Positions 18,823 to 29,302 of a stretch of 64,000 nt of DNA are shown in pieces. How positions within the stretch are numbered: the stretch's first letter is position 1; every line of letters begins with the position of its first letter. The notes beneath the pieces are model-generated. The model saw only the letters and a list, made by a program, of their open reading frames with translations, did not search any database and was not told the DNA's origin. The translations under genes and the position numbers were made by a program. The stretch comes from Pseudomonas sp. MYb327 (GTDB lineage: Bacteria; Pseudomonadota; Gammaproteobacteria; Pseudomonadales; Pseudomonadaceae): contig NZ_CP159258.1 in NCBI RefSeq assembly GCF_040438925.1, positions 434,001 through 498,000 of the forward strand, read 5' to 3'.

Positions 18823-19296
18823 CGATGATTTCCTCTCTGGAATTGTTGACTTGCGCCTTGCGCCGTGGAGTCAAATTTACGCGCTGATGGTAGCTTCCAA
18901 TGGAATCGTAAACTCCCGTTCGTGCTCCCCCCGCTTGACGCGTAGGAGTCTAGATGTCAGGGGGCATATCGCAAGAAAGGTGTTGGTAGGTGCATCATCA
19001 AGTGGCCCCTGATGGTCGTTTTCCGTCGGTGATGTCTTTGAATCGTGTAGTTCAAATCCAATGCAAATGACTGATCAGGTCGAATGCATATGGATAGGCA
19101 AATCTATGCAAATATCCAATTGCTCTCTAGGAAAGATTGGCATAGCAGAGGGGCTTTAGAAGCACACAATCTCGCTCTGAAGCGACTCCACTCAGTGACT
19201 TTGGCCGTCCGTGTTTTCATCGGAAAACAAAGTTCATCTCTTGCTGTGGTGGCCAACAGCCGCTATTAATGATGAATAAATGGAGAGGGCCTGAAA
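18823..19296. other. Intergenic region, no gene seen
   Basis: Divergent spacer of 474 bases between the DUF1254 pair (minus) and a small plus-strand gene. It should contain their promoters. I see no RNA gene, repeat or convincing ORF. Confidence 0.5.
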
Positions 19297-19536
19297 ATGA
19301 TTTCGAGATTTGTCGTTGTCCCCGCAGTACCAACAGAAACGGAGTCTATGCGCAGCGGAGTGCGTTTCTACTGCAAAACAGCTCCGATCGGCTTCAACCT
19401 CTACGACAACGAAGAAAAGCTGCGCCTCAAAACTGTCTATGAGACACGTGCTCAAGCAGAGAGTGCTTGCCTAGAGCTTAATCAAGAATGCCTGCAAAGC
19501 ATGCTTTCAGAGCATGATTCCTTGCCGACCTCGTAA
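19297..19536 (+). CDS. Small conserved Pseudomonas-type protein (79 aa)
   Basis: Start supported by GGAGAGGGCC about 9 bases upstream. The central part GVRFYCKTAPIG followed by VYETRAQAESACLELNQE follows the same plan as the 46906-47106 protein (KRYRVVDLVEGG followed by VFKARPEAEAVCSNLNAE): a beta strand pair, then an R-x-E/Q-AE-x-x-C-x-x-LN helix. I infer a shared family. No known domain or function. Confidence 0.55.
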   Translation: MISRFVVVPAVPTETESMRSGVRFYCKTAPIGFNLYDNEEKLRLKTVYETRAQAESACLELNQECLQSMLSEHDSLPTS

Positions 19537-19632
19537 CCATTCCACACGGACGGCATCGTGATCTTCTGTCTGGAACCTAACAGCCATGTCAGAGCGAGGC
19601 TGCAGATGCATTGAGTTTTTATCCTGTGAATT

Positions 19633-19788
19633 GGGGCCTTCAACGTTGAGCAAACAGCGTCTGCATCTGTCCTAATTCTGAACATGCCATGCTTGCTGGC
19701 TGCCCCCCTCTACGAGATCAACAACACGATATCGCGTGCTTCCATCGTTCGATGTAGTGGTCTCAATCACTCTGAATCTTGCGTGCAT
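19633..19788 (-). pseudogene. Decayed copy of the 46906-type small gene
   Basis: Minus strand reads MHARFRVIETTTSNDGSTRY, then RVVDLVEGGS, and after a single-base shift ASKHGMFRIRTDADAVCSTL. This mirrors the intact 46906-47106 protein nearly residue for residue, including RFRVIETTT and VDLVEGGSASKHG. The frameshift brings a stop soon after (HVQN), so only about 40 aa would be made. Confidence 0.7.
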
Positions 19789-20134
19789 GGTTGCTTCTCC
19801 GTCCGAGCGCTCGCATCCCCATGGCTAAGCTGTGGTGTGTGTCATCAATGGCTCCGCGAGGTACCAAGAGCCTACTCACTCAGGCGTCACCAGAACCGCC
19901 AACGTCAGGTTGTTGATTTCTGCGTTCTTTCACCCGAAGCGAAAAAGCCGCTGGCGGGAGCAAGCTGTTATTCCCCCACAGGATGTCTCAGCGGAGTTCG
20001 ATGCAGACGATGTATTTAGGTATTAAGTCGATTAACCGACAGCTTTCATGGTTGGCCGTCGCAGAGAACGGTAGAGTTATCAGGCAGCGAGGAGTCTCAC
20101 TTTACCTAAGCTATCCGGTTGAACGGGGTGAAAA
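19789..20134. other. Intergenic region, nothing firm
   Basis: A 64-codon plus-strand frame at 19832-20026 (ending PPQDVSAEFDADDVFRY) is open but has no recognisable family and a poor start region. Otherwise no feature is seen. Confidence 0.4.
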
Positions 20135-20353
20135 ATGAACACACGCCAACGCCGCCAACAAATCATATTTTGGCGAGGCTCATTCCCAGTGATATTTGGG
20201 TTTGTTGTCTTGGCAGTGGCGTTAGCGCTTGCTGACCGAATAGCTCCCGTAAGCATCCAAGAATCTGACGACGAAAATCAAAAACCGCAGGTGGAGCAAT
20301 CAACTGAATTGAGGAGCCAAGAGGCCGCGCCAGCAGTAATCCAACCACAATAA
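20135..20353 (+). CDS. Small single-pass membrane protein (72 aa)
   Basis: MNTRQRRQQ is followed by a hydrophobic helix (residues about 17-34, VIFGFVVLAVALALAD) and a polar acidic tail with many Glu and Gln, the plan of an N-in single-span membrane protein. ACGGGGTG precedes the ATG by 6 bases. It is convergent with the TolC-type gene. No family recognised. Confidence 0.5.
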   Translation: MNTRQRRQQIIFWRGSFPVIFGFVVLAVALALADRIAPVSIQESDDENQKPQVEQSTELRSQEAAPAVIQPQ

Positions 20354-20389
20354 TTTAAAGTTAATCCATCCTCGATCCGAGAATAGGAC

Positions 20390-21925
20390 TCAAGGGCGGT
20401 TTTGCGCATTCGGCGTTCCTTGCTGAGTGATGAGCAGGCGTCGCTGCTCTTGTTCGTTCAATGTGCGCTGGATTTCCCGGGATAGGGTCTTGATGTCGTT
20501 CTTGGAAATTTCCTCCGGCAGGACGTCCAGGCCCACGGAGTTGTACAGGCGACCCCATGCGGCCTGGGCACTGGAGAATGCTGCCTCCCGCTGATAGCGC
20601 GAGAGCAGGTAGCGGCCTTCGGAGCGGATCACTTCGAGCTCGGAACCCAGTGCACCGGTTTTCGCCGCCTGGGCATAGTCGAGCAGGCTGCGGTCGACCC
20701 GCAGGCTGTCTTCGGTGAACTCCACTTCCTGGCGCGCCAGTTGATAGCGCAGAGTACCGACCCGTACTTGGGTCAGGATTGCCATTGACAGCGCCACGCG
20801 CCGGGTGTCATCGGTCTCGCTCTGGGATTTTTGCGCGGCATTAAGCGACGGCAATTGCAGCAGGCGCAGCAGGTTCATCGAGACTTGCAGGCCGGTGGCG
20901 TTCCAGTCGTTATTGTAGAGGTATTTGTTGGAATCGTAGCGGTAACCGAAGTCGACACTGACGTTGGGCCACAATTGCGCCTTGGCGATGTCCAGGTCTT
21001 TCTGGTTGACCCGTTTGCGGTACCACTCTTCCATGATTTCCGGGCGGTGCTCAAGCGACAATTGCTCAAGCTGTGCCATGCTCTGTCCAACTTCGGGCAG
21101 CGGTGGATCAGGAACGTCGGCCAATACCATTTTCGATCCTGGCGGCAGCGACATCAGCGCCGACAGCTCGGCCTGAGCGAACTCCAGATCCTGGCGGCGC
21201 ACCGTTAGCAAATAGACAGAGTCGAGAAGGGCGCGCTGGTAAGCGAGGATCTCTTGACGTGGCAACAGTCCACGGGTTTCCGCTTCACGAGCCGAGGTCA
21301 GCGCGGTGTGGGTGCGCATCAGCAGCTTGTCGACTTCCGGCATCAATCGTTGCGCGCCGAGTGCCCGCCAGTATGCGTTGCGCACATCCTGCAGGACGTT
21401 TTGCGCAACTTTGCGGCGACGCTCTTCGGCCATTAGAATCTGGTCGGACTTCTGTTGCGTGCGGTAATAGGCGACGCCGAAATCGAGCAGACTCCAACTC
21501 AAACCCAAACCGTAGATTTCGCGGTAACGTTCCTCGGAAGTCGACGGGCGCAAGCTGACCTGGCGGTCTTCGATGCCGATCGAGGTTCCGCCGGAATCAT
21601 TGTTCCGCCCAGCATAACCTGCCGAGGCCACCAGTTTCGGCAGCATTTCATGGCTGGAGACGTCGCGCAGATCTGACGCCAGCGCGCTCTCCATCAGCTT
21701 CAGCCGATAATCGAGGTTGTATTTGAGCGCTCGGGCGGCCGCGTCGTAGAACGTAATCGGCGCTGTCACCGGTTCCTGCCCAGAATACATGCGCGATTGA
21801 TCGGCGATAATGCGTTGTCGGTTTTCCTCGTCGGTGGAAGGTTTAAGCTCCAATCCAGAGCAGGCGCAAAGCAACAGCGCTCCTGTCATGGCCGTACTTA
21901 GAAGTCTGATATCCGCATTACGCAT
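20390..21925 (-). CDS. TolC-type outer-membrane efflux lipoprotein
   Basis: A 511-aa protein. I start at MRNADIRLLSTAMTGALLLC because AAAAAGGA lies 8 bases upstream and a signal with lipobox-like LLLCAC follows; the 41 codons upstream are uncharged junk. Two OEP repeats of long helices are visible (FYDAAARALKYNLDYRLKLM, then LQVSMNLLRLLQLP and KTGALGSELEVIRSEGRYLL). TolC family proteins form the outer-membrane exit duct with a membrane-fusion protein and an inner-membrane pump. No such partners lie beside it, so it may serve an exporter encoded elsewhere. It sits between the two sulfatase/DUF1254 blocks. Confidence 0.82.
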   Translation of the reverse strand: MRNADIRLLSTAMTGALLLCACSGLELKPSTDEENRQRIIADQSRMYSGQEPVTAPITFYDAAARALKYNLDYRLKLMESALASDLRDVSSHEMLPKLVASAGYAGRNNDSGGTSIGIEDRQVSLRPSTSEERYREIYGLGLSWSLLDFGVAYYRTQQKSDQILMAEERRRKVAQNVLQDVRNAYWRALGAQRLMPEVDKLLMRTHTALTSAREAETRGLLPRQEILAYQRALLDSVYLLTVRRQDLEFAQAELSALMSLPPGSKMVLADVPDPPLPEVGQSMAQLEQLSLEHRPEIMEEWYRKRVNQKDLDIAKAQLWPNVSVDFGYRYDSNKYLYNNDWNATGLQVSMNLLRLLQLPSLNAAQKSQSETDDTRRVALSMAILTQVRVGTLRYQLARQEVEFTEDSLRVDRSLLDYAQAAKTGALGSELEVIRSEGRYLLSRYQREAAFSSAQAAWGRLYNSVGLDVLPEEISKNDIKTLSREIQRTLNEQEQRRLLITQQGTPNAQNRP

Positions 21926-22087
21926 ATTCAATCCTTTTTGTTGCACACATAGGAGGAGGCTGACAGCGTCTGTTCGGTGAAAGCACAGACTCCTATGAGC
22001 TGGGAGTGAGATCTGAAGCTGGAACTGGAGCGCTGTAGGCGCAAGCAAATTTAGATTTCACTGGTATTGATAAACTCAGAGCAAACG

Positions 22088-22435
22088 TTAGTCATTCGGT
22101 TTTTTTACGGGATTTTTAACCATGGTCAGACATCCGATACTGATTTTCTGACTTAATAAGCGTAGAAGCTTTCTTATGTTTTGCCCCGCATTACGATTTT
22201 CACGGTTGGCCGGTTGTACCTTAAGCAGGCCATCGAGAATCGCGCATGCTCCATCGACCTTGTCGCTGTCGTGTAGCGCTATCGCTATCGCTATCGCTAA
22301 CACATAACCATACTGTGCATTTTTTTTTGGCTCCAGTTGCGCAGCCAGATGCAGCGCCGCCATCGCTTCGTTGGTTTTTTCCTCGAGGCTGTCGGCGAGC
22401 AGTGTTAGCGCTTCCCTAGCAAACCGACAAAGCAC
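22088..22435 (-). pseudogene. TPR-protein remnant
   Basis: The frame shows one and a half TPR units: EAMAALHLAAQLEPKKNAQY and KVDGACAILDGLLKVQPANR, typical of the C-terminal TPR part of multihaem cytochrome or glycosyltransferase-like proteins. The head is missing and the tail (SIGCLTMVKNPVKKPND) looks like out-of-frame DNA. The run AIAIAIA comes from a short GCTATC repeat at 22278-22299. I take it as a decayed gene, possibly a relative of the cytochrome at 6192. Confidence 0.5.
22278..22299 (-). repeat. Hexanucleotide repeat GCTATC x3.7
   Basis: Three full GCTATC units plus GCTA in direct order, within the TPR remnant. It adds Ile-Ala pairs in that frame. Confidence 0.85.
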
Positions 22436-22660
22436 GCGCGGATCCCGGTGGGGATGGCATAGACCTCAACTCCAACCGTGGCACCTGCTTTATCCATCAC
22501 ACTTGATACACCAGTGCCGCAGCACAGGAGGCAAACAGCAAAAGAGCTGGTGCCAGAATTATCGGAGGGGCAATGTGAGGGGAAGGTATGGCGACCGACG
22601 ACTTGTTATCGCCGCTCTGGTTGAGTTGATTATTTATATAGGTAGTTATTTGAAAACTAA

Positions 22661-22694
22661 AAGGTAAGGCCGCTCGCCAACGAGGCCGAGCGGC
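22661..22694 (-). terminator. Terminator of the 526-aa sulfatase gene
   Basis: An 8-bp stem GCCGCTCG/CGAGCGGC with 10-base loop, 13 bases past the sulfatase stop. The minus strand then continues into CTTACCTTTTAGTTTTC, a T-rich tail. Confidence 0.7.
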
Positions 22695-22706
22695 GGTCTA
22701 GCAGTC

Positions 22707-24287
22707 TTACTGTGCAGCTTTCATTTTTTCAGCGATTTTGGCGTCTACCGCAGCACGGATCTGATCCACGCTGAAGCTGGCCGGTTTTTGGCTTGGCGGA
22801 TAATCGATGAAAGTCTGCAGGAACGCTGCGGCCTTACCGACTGCCATTTCAGTCAGATAAACGTTTTTGGTCGCCCAGTCATAGTACTGGTCGGAAACGA
22901 TATCAGCACGCTCATACGGATCCATGCGCAGGTTGAACACTTTCGGTACGCGCAAGCATACGAACGGTTCGCTCCAGACCTTGAAACCACCCGGTGCGCG
23001 TTGTTCGCAGAACACGGCTTTCCAGTTGCCGAAACGCATCGACACCAGCACGCCATCGTCGTTGAAGTAGTAGAACTCCTTACGCTCACCTTTTGGGCTT
23101 TGGCCGGTCAGGTACGGCAGTTGGTTGAAGCCATCCAGGTGTACTTTGAAGCTGGTGCCGCCGGAAGTCGGCGCCCAGCCTTTGAGCAGCTTGTTGGTGA
23201 CGTCGGTGTCACCTGCGGCGGCGAGCAGTGTCGGGAACCAGTCCAGACCGGAGAACAGCTCGTTGGAGACTTCACCCGGTTTGATCTTGCCCGGCCAGCG
23301 GATCATTGCTGGCACACGGTAGGCGCCTTCCCAGTTGGAGTTTTTCTCGTTACGGAACGGGGTGGTCGCCGCGTCCGGCCACGACCACTGGTTAGGGCCG
23401 TTGTCGGTGGTGTAAACCACGATAGTGTTGTCGGTGATTTTCAGGTCATCGAGGGTTTTCAGCAGTTTACCGACATCACCGTCGTGCTCGATCATGCCGT
23501 CGGCGTAATCATTGCCGGGCATGCCGCTCTGGCCCTTCATCGAATCACGCACGTGGGTGAACGCATGCATTCGCGTGGTGTTCATCCAAACAAAAAACGG
23601 TTTGTCCGCTTTCGCCTGTTTCTCGATGAAGGCTTGCGCAGCGGCGGTGGTTTCGTCGTCGATGGTTTCCATGCGTTTCTTATTCAACGCACCGGTGTCC
23701 TCAATTTTGCCATCGGCAAAACTGTGGATCACACCGCGAGGGGACGTCGCCTTGACGAATTCCGGGTCATCTTTTGGCCAATACGGACGTTCGGGTTCTT
23801 CTTCTGCGTTGAGGTGATACAGGTTGCCAAAGAATTCGTCGAAGCCATGATTTGTCGGCAGGTATTCGTCCTTGTCGCCCAAGTGGTTCTTACCAAACTG
23901 CCCGGTGGCATAACCTTGGGACTTGAGCGCCTGGGCGATGGTGATATCACGCTTTTGCAGGCCCACCGGAGCGCCTGGGATACCGACTTTCGAAAGGCCG
24001 GTGCGCAGCGGCGTCTGACCAGTGATAAACGAAGACCGTCCAGCGGTGCAACTGTTCTCCGCATAATAGTCGGTAAACATCATGCCTTCTTTGGCAATTC
24101 GGTCGATGTTCGGTGTCTTGTAGCCGACCACGCCCATCGAGTAGGCACTGATGTTGGTCTGGCCAATGTCATCACCGAAGATCACCAAAATGTTGGGTTT
24201 TTCGGCGGCCCCGGCTGTTGCCGAGATCGCCATAACCGAAGCTGCCACGAAGGCCAGTTTCGGTATCCACTTGCGTATGCGATTCAT
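22707..24287 (-). CDS. Arylsulfatase (526 aa)
   Basis: Signal peptide to AGAAEK, then NILVIFGDDIG (metal ligands D39, D40) and SCTAGRSSFITGQ, giving C80 as the residue converted to formylglycine and R84 (motif C-x-A-x-R). Further sulfatase elements are QFGKNHLGD, MNTTRMHAFTH and VYTTDNGPNQWSW. A periplasmic hydrolase of sulfate monoesters. It lies 72 bp downstream of the HAD gene that ends the Bat operon, same strand, and has its own terminator. Maturation needs a formylglycine-generating enzyme or anaerobic SME not present in the window. Confidence 0.9.
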   Translation of the reverse strand: MNRIRKWIPKLAFVAASVMAISATAGAAEKPNILVIFGDDIGQTNISAYSMGVVGYKTPNIDRIAKEGMMFTDYYAENSCTAGRSSFITGQTPLRTGLSKVGIPGAPVGLQKRDITIAQALKSQGYATGQFGKNHLGDKDEYLPTNHGFDEFFGNLYHLNAEEEPERPYWPKDDPEFVKATSPRGVIHSFADGKIEDTGALNKKRMETIDDETTAAAQAFIEKQAKADKPFFVWMNTTRMHAFTHVRDSMKGQSGMPGNDYADGMIEHDGDVGKLLKTLDDLKITDNTIVVYTTDNGPNQWSWPDAATTPFRNEKNSNWEGAYRVPAMIRWPGKIKPGEVSNELFSGLDWFPTLLAAAGDTDVTNKLLKGWAPTSGGTSFKVHLDGFNQLPYLTGQSPKGERKEFYYFNDDGVLVSMRFGNWKAVFCEQRAPGGFKVWSEPFVCLRVPKVFNLRMDPYERADIVSDQYYDWATKNVYLTEMAVGKAAAFLQTFIDYPPSQKPASFSVDQIRAAVDAKIAEKMKAAQ

Positions 24288-24359
24288 TGAGTGCTCCTTT
24301 CGCTAGCTTCAGTCACTTATCCGCGACCAACTTGTCTTACGATCCTGCGTAAACCACTC

Positions 24360-25388
24360 TTATTGCGCTTGCTCGGGGGGCGGGAGGTCAAAGGGATAGA
24401 CCCGACTCCAGTCGAACGCCATGTCTACGATAGTCCAGTCATGATTTTTTGCCTCATCTAGAGCCTTATCCAATCGACCGATATCGGATTTTCGGTCATA
24501 AGCCCATTCACGCTTGGCGTCGGTGTGATGCACCAATCCCATGAGGCTTTTGCCCGGGCCTTGCGCAGTCCACTGCAGCATTTGCAGGTCACCGTCGGAA
24601 TTGCCGAACGCCAGGATTGGTCGTTTGCCGATCACCGCGTCGATGCTTTCCGGTTTGCCCGGGCCGTCATCGTTGTGAGCCAGTTTTGGCGTGCGCAGGA
24701 TCGACGCCTTACCGTTCTTGAACTGAAATGCGGTGACGAACGTCGTACCGATCACCTGCTCCGGTGGAATGCCATAGACTTTTTGTGCAAAGGCGCGCAT
24801 GAACGCGGTATCGCCACCGGACACGATATAGGTCTTGAAGTCCTGGCTGCGCAGGTAATCGAGCATTTCCAGCATCGGCTGGAATATCATTTCGGTGTAG
24901 GGCTTGCCGGTTTTCGGGTGCCGGGATTGGCTGAGCCAGGTTTTGGCATAATCATCAAAGGTTTCGGTGGTCATGCCGGTGTGGGTGGCGCCGACAATCT
25001 TCAGCAAACCGTCCATGCCGGCAGAGGCCAGTGCCTTGTGATCGTTTTCCAGCACCGCCTTGAACGGCTGGGTGGTTTTCCATTCCGGGTGCTGTGCCGC
25101 GTTGCGTTTGACCTCATCGAGGGCGAACAGCAACTCGAAGTACATCGGCTGCTCGCTCCACAGGGTACCGTCATTGTCGAACACAGCGATGCGGTCTTCG
25201 GGTTTGACGAAGTCCTTGCTGCCTTGGTCGGTCACGGCCTGGACGAACTCGATGATCTGTTTCTTCGAAGGGCCGTCGTTCCAGGAGGGCAACGGTTCGG
25301 CCGCCTGTACTAGAAAGGGCAGGCTCAAGGCCAAGGTCAACAGGAAAACCATCCTGTGATAATGGCGTTGTAATGTCGAGTTGGTCAT
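24360..25388 (-). CDS. HAD-superfamily hydrolase, exported
   Basis: A 342-aa protein with an N-terminal signal/hydrophobic segment (residues 13-29, [17 protein letters not shown]) and a HAD phosphatase core: [10 protein letters not shown] (nucleophile Asp and acid Asp, motif I), [13 protein letters not shown] (motif II), and [11 protein letters not shown] (motif IV). The fold is that of phosphoserine-phosphatase-like enzymes; the substrate is unknown. Its ATG overlaps the BatD stop as ATGA (25385-25388), so translation is coupled. An exported HAD next to sulfatases and DUF1254 proteins suggests an envelope phosphoester or related substrate. Confidence 0.85.
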   Translation of the reverse strand: MTNSTLQRHYHRMVFLLTLALSLPFLVQAAEPLPSWNDGPSKKQIIEFVQAVTDQGSKDFVKPEDRIAVFDNDGTLWSEQPMYFELLFALDEVKRNAAQHPEWKTTQPFKAVLENDHKALASAGMDGLLKIVGATHTGMTTETFDDYAKTWLSQSRHPKTGKPYTEMIFQPMLEMLDYLRSQDFKTYIVSGGDTAFMRAFAQKVYGIPPEQVIGTTFVTAFQFKNGKASILRTPKLAHNDDGPGKPESIDAVIGKRPILAFGNSDGDLQMLQWTAQGPGKSLMGLVHHTDAKREWAYDRKSDIGRLDKALDEAKNHDWTIVDMAFDWSRVYPFDLPPPEQAQ

Positions 25389-26731
25389 GGGAAATCCTTC
25401 TCCTGAACCGGGTTGAGTGGGCGTAACGCCGGGGTGACGGGTGCCTTGTCACGTTCGGCCTGACTATGCAGCGTAGACAAGGATTCTCCCAGTTGACGCA
25501 ATGCCTGTTCTTTGACCGATTCCCGGCCATAGCAGGCACGCAGGAAGGTTTGCAGGCGCGGGCCGAGGTGAGTCAACTTCAGGCCGTGACGGGTGCGGCG
25601 TGTCCAGAGATACAGGGCACTCAGCTGTGCCGGTCTGCTGTCGATTTGTGCCGGGATTTGCTGCCACGCGTAGTCGGCCGACGCTTGCCACGCGGTGTGC
25701 CTCGCCTGGCGTCGGGCCCGCCAGCCAATGTATAGACGGTGGGCGAGGGGGCGGGTGAACCAGCCGAGGGCCACTATTGCTGCCAGCAGCGCAAGCCAGC
25801 CGACCCAGTGTCCGGACAGGTGCAGGCGGTTTTGCTGGCCGAGTTTTTTCAGGTCTTCGGTGATCGAGAACACCGGCTGGTAAGCGGTATTGATCGCCGC
25901 GTCGAAAGTCAGCGCAGGCACGGTCGCCGTGCGCGTCTGGCGACTGCCGGCGTCCCACCATTTCAGCTCGATGGCGGGCAAGGTGTAGTGGCCTTCTGTG
26001 TCGATCCGGTAAGTCACGGTGTCGATCCGCTGGCCGCCAGTGAAGTTGCCTCGGCCGTCGTTGAGGTTGTTGATCTGCGGCGCTTTCGGATAGCGGCTCA
26101 GGCCCTTGATGTCGCCCAGTGACGGGGTGGGCAAGGCCATGGCCAAGGCGCCATCGGCCTGCAGCGTCAGTTCCCGGGTGATGCTGTCGCCTGCCTTCAG
26201 CGGTGAGGCGGAAGGCGTCATTTTTTGCGTGAAGCGCAACGCCTGAGCGACCAGCACCGGCTCATCGGGTTGGAACCCCGGGGGCTGGGCAGCGGTGAAG
26301 TGTAATGGCTGACTGTTCGCACTCAGCTCATTGGTGGCTTGTCCGGGCGTGACGTGTACGGTCAGTGCCGGAATGTCGAACTCCTGAGCCAGGTTCGGCG
26401 TGATGAAGTAGCTGTAGCGCATGCCCGCGTAGGTTTTGCCGTCGAGAGTCTGGTTCAGGTGCTCGGCATGGCCGTCGGGTGGGCGCACCAGTGCGCCGGA
26501 TATTTTTAGGTCAGGCAGGGTTGGTGCATCGGTGAACCAGGTGTCGGTGAGAATCACCAATTGCAACTCGACCAGGCTGCCAACCATGACCGAGTCGGCA
26601 GGTTGCAGGGTGGCCTGGACTTTCAGCTCGACAGCGAAGGAGTTAGTCGCGAACAGACAAAGGAGTATCAGCGGAAGTTTTGTAGTAAATGGGCTTACGA
26701 TAGACTCAATGTGATTTTTCAGGCTGATCAT
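25385..26731 (-). CDS. batD: BatD family protein (oxygen-tolerance type)
   Basis: A 448-aa protein: signal peptide (to SFAVELK), immunoglobulin-like beta domains as in BatD ([20 protein letters not shown] and [20 protein letters not shown]), one transmembrane helix ([17 protein letters not shown], about residue 315) and a cytoplasmic tail. BatD partners VWA proteins BatA/BatB in the inner membrane; in Bacteroides the set was linked to aerotolerance, but its biochemical role is not settled. Overlaps both neighbours by ATGA. Confidence 0.82.
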   Translation of the reverse strand: MISLKNHIESIVSPFTTKLPLILLCLFATNSFAVELKVQATLQPADSVMVGSLVELQLVILTDTWFTDAPTLPDLKISGALVRPPDGHAEHLNQTLDGKTYAGMRYSYFITPNLAQEFDIPALTVHVTPGQATNELSANSQPLHFTAAQPPGFQPDEPVLVAQALRFTQKMTPSASPLKAGDSITRELTLQADGALAMALPTPSLGDIKGLSRYPKAPQINNLNDGRGNFTGGQRIDTVTYRIDTEGHYTLPAIELKWWDAGSRQTRTATVPALTFDAAINTAYQPVFSITEDLKKLGQQNRLHLSGHWVGWLALLAAIVALGWFTRPLAHRLYIGWRARRQARHTAWQASADYAWQQIPAQIDSRPAQLSALYLWTRRTRHGLKLTHLGPRLQTFLRACYGRESVKEQALRQLGESLSTLHSQAERDKAPVTPALRPLNPVQEKDFP

Positions 26732-28308
26732 GGTTTACCCCCCACCTGATCCTGCAAGCTGAATTTTTGTTTGAGGAATTTGGCCGGCGAGGTGGTCAGG
26801 TTCTGCAGCCACTGTTCATCGGACGCGGCCTGCGCGGTCTGCACCTTTTTGCTTTGTCCCTTGCCCGGCGCCTTGTCCATCTTGATTTCATCAGGCTTAA
26901 CCTCGGGGGTGTTCTTTTCGGCGTCTTCGGTGTCTTTCTCCAGGGCAATGGCCAGCGCCAGGTTGGCCGTGGCTTCCGGAAACTGCGGCTGTAATTTAAG
27001 CGCCTGGGTATAGGCGGCGATGGCCTGATCGAACTTGAAGCGGCGCACGTAGATATTGCCCAGATAAAAGTAGGCTTGCGGCGTGTCCAGCCGCGCGAAG
27101 CTGGCAAGCGCCAGGTCGAAGTCCGCAGCGTTGTACGCGGCCACGCCTTTCCAGTACGGATCGACGAACAGCGCGGCGGCCTGCGGATAGTGTTCATGTT
27201 CGAAAGCCCAGCGGCCCTGCTGGTCGCGGGTGAAGAAGGCGTCCGTCAAGGCATTGGCCTGAGCCGGCGTCGGTTGCAATCCCAAGCCCACGGCTAGCAA
27301 TAAACCGGCCATCCAGTTCAGGCTCCAGCCCTTGCGCACGCTGAAGAACGCAATCAACAGCAGCGGCCAGCACAACCAGTAACCGGCGTCTTTCCAGTGC
27401 AGTTCACGCTGCTCGTCACTGGCGGCCTGGAAGTGTTGTTCGGCGTGCAGTTCGATCCAGTCCAGATCGTCGTTGTCGAGGGTCAGGCTGCCCAACGGGG
27501 CGTCCAGCGCGGATGCAAGTTGCTTGAGCGCGTCCTGGTCGAAACTGCCGATCTGCGGGCGCCCGTTGCTGTCGGTGCGAGGGCCGCCACCCGCGTCATG
27601 GATGATGCCACCATCCGTGTTGCCGACGGCCAGGATCATCACTTGAAGGTCACTGCCATCGAGTTGCTTGTCGAGCCCGTCAAGCGCCGAGGTGTCCGCG
27701 CCGTCGGTGATCAGCAGCAGGGTACCGGGAGTTTTTTCGGCGGCGAGCAGGCGATTGGCCTGATCGATCACGGCGCTGACGCTTTTCCCTGGTGTGCTGA
27801 TGAGGTCGGTGCTCAAGGCTTGGATAAAGGTGTCGAGCAACGCTGGATCGTCGGTGGCCGGCAGCACCAGATGGGCGCTGCCGGCATAGGCGATCAGGGC
27901 GTTGCGTGCGCCGGAGCGGCGTTGGATCAGGTCGTGGAGCTTGTGTTTGGTCGCTTCCAGGCGTGTGGGCGAGACATCGCTGGCGTCCATGGAGGGTGAC
28001 AGGTCGACGGCGATGATCAGCGGCGCCCGGTTTTCCAGAAAGTCTGGTCGATCCTGTTCCCAGGTTGGCCCAGCCGCCGCAATGGCACCTAATACCAATA
28101 ACGCGCACACCAGATGTACAGGGCGTAGGCGATGAGGATCTTTTGGGGTTATTAACAAATGCGACAACAGGTGCGGCGCGATTCTGTTGCGCAGACGCTT
28201 TTGCAAATCACGACTGTGCCGCCAAAAAAAGGGCAGCGATGCGCCGAACAAACCGAGCAGCAACCAGTAGGGGCGCAGGAAGTGGAAGTCGCTTAGATTG
28301 ATGTCCAT
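26728..28308 (-). CDS. VWA-TPR protein (BatB/BatC fusion)
   Basis: A 526-aa membrane protein. Two N-terminal helices frame the start, followed by a von Willebrand A domain (about 85-285) with MIDAS motif DLSPSMDAS and TDGADTS. A second membrane stretch ([13 protein letters not shown] and [14 protein letters not shown]) precedes TPR units (about 385-450: [40 protein letters not shown]). A charged tail ends it. Separate BatB and BatC are joined here in one chain. Probably a periplasm-facing scaffold acting with MoxR and BatA. Overlaps BatD by 4 bases. Confidence 0.85.
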   Translation of the reverse strand: MDINLSDFHFLRPYWLLLGLFGASLPFFWRHSRDLQKRLRNRIAPHLLSHLLITPKDPHRLRPVHLVCALLVLGAIAAAGPTWEQDRPDFLENRAPLIIAVDLSPSMDASDVSPTRLEATKHKLHDLIQRRSGARNALIAYAGSAHLVLPATDDPALLDTFIQALSTDLISTPGKSVSAVIDQANRLLAAEKTPGTLLLITDGADTSALDGLDKQLDGSDLQVMILAVGNTDGGIIHDAGGGPRTDSNGRPQIGSFDQDALKQLASALDAPLGSLTLDNDDLDWIELHAEQHFQAASDEQRELHWKDAGYWLCWPLLLIAFFSVRKGWSLNWMAGLLLAVGLGLQPTPAQANALTDAFFTRDQQGRWAFEHEHYPQAAALFVDPYWKGVAAYNAADFDLALASFARLDTPQAYFYLGNIYVRRFKFDQAIAAYTQALKLQPQFPEATANLALAIALEKDTEDAEKNTPEVKPDEIKMDKAPGKGQSKKVQTAQAASDEQWLQNLTTSPAKFLKQKFSLQDQVGGKP

Positions 28309-28309
28309 C

Positions 28310-29302
28310 TCAGGCCTCCTGCTTTTGACGCGCGAGCATCAGCCGTGGAAGGAGCAGGGCGCCCAGGTGATACAGCGCCAACAAGCCGATCGCCGCGCCC
28401 AATGGCCACCAGAACAGGTCGCGCTTGGGCTGATGGCTTAGGGTTTTCACCTGATGCGGAGTGAGTTTGTCGAGTGTGCTATAGACCTGATCCAACGCAT
28501 TGCGGTCTTCGGCGCGGAAGAACTGCCCGCCGGTGGCTTTAGCGATGTCGCGCAGGCCTTGCAGGTTGACCTTGGCTTCACCCTCGGCATTCGGGTCGCC
28601 GATGCCGATGGTGTGGATCACCACGCCTTTCGCAGCGGCCATAGCGGCCGCGTGATCCGGGGTGATGGCACTACTGGTGTCGTTGCCGTCGGTGAGCAGG
28701 ATCAGCACCTTTTCCTGCTCGTGAGCTTTATCCAGCATTTTCAGGCTTAAGCCAATGGCGTCGCCGATGGCAGTGTTCGGCCCGGCCATGCCGATCCCGG
28801 TGTCGTCCAGCAACAGCGACAAGCTGGCATGATCGAGGGTCAAGGGTGCCTGCGGATAAGCACCGGTGCCGAACACGATCAGGCCGAGGCGATCCTCTTT
28901 GCGCTTGTCGATAAAACCATGCACCACTTCCTTGACCGCTGCCAGACGATTGATTTTCTGGCCATTGACGTCGGTGAAGTCGGTGGTTTCCATGGATTGG
29001 GACAAGTCGATGGCCAACATCAGATCACGCACCGGTTGTTGACGCTCGATGGGTTTCTCCACCAGCACGGGGCGACTGGCAGCGACCAGCAACAACGCCC
29101 AAACCAACAGGTTGAGTAGCAGTTGCCAGCGATTGCTGCGGGTGCCAGCTTGTCTCGGGGGCTGGCCGACTGCACGGCTCATCGCCCTGAAGAACGGCAC
29201 GCGCACGGCGCTGCGGGCTTCACGGTAGTCCGGCAGGTAGCGATAGCCGAGCCACGGCAACGGCAGCAGGATCAACAACCAGGGGTAATCAAGCTGCCAC
29301 AT
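28310..29302 (-). CDS. batA: VWA protein, BatA type
   Basis: A 330-aa protein. I start at MWQLDYPWLLILLPLPWLGY (29302), the classic BatA head, not at the long upstream frame, which is the shadow of the preceding gene. It has an N-terminal membrane helix, a second helix (LLLNLLVWALLLVAASRPVL), a VWA domain with MIDAS DLSQSMETTD and TDGNDTSS, and a C-terminal membrane helix (WWPLGAAIGLLALYHLGALL). It overlaps the DUF4381 gene by 14 bases. VWA domains bind ligand proteins through a metal ion; MoxR-type ATPases act on such partners. Confidence 0.85.
   Translation of the reverse strand: MWQLDYPWLLILLPLPWLGYRYLPDYREARSAVRVPFFRAMSRAVGQPPRQAGTRSNRWQLLLNLLVWALLLVAASRPVLVEKPIERQQPVRDLMLAIDLSQSMETTDFTDVNGQKINRLAAVKEVVHGFIDKRKEDRLGLIVFGTGAYPQAPLTLDHASLSLLLDDTGIGMAGPNTAIGDAIGLSLKMLDKAHEQEKVLILLTDGNDTSSAITPDHAAAMAAAKGVVIHTIGIGDPNAEGEAKVNLQGLRDIAKATGGQFFRAEDRNALDQVYSTLDKLTPHQVKTLSHQPKRDLFWWPLGAAIGLLALYHLGALLLPRLMLARQKQEA

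Noticed and set aside
22496..22650. Minus-strand frame coding a likely membrane helix (ending AAALVYQV)
   Set aside because: No ATG, GTG or TTG start could be placed and it begins beside a terminator; left as a possible remnant.
22788..24290. 500-codon plus-strand frame
   Set aside because: Mirror of the 526-aa sulfatase gene; the minus strand has the signal peptide and CTAGR motif.
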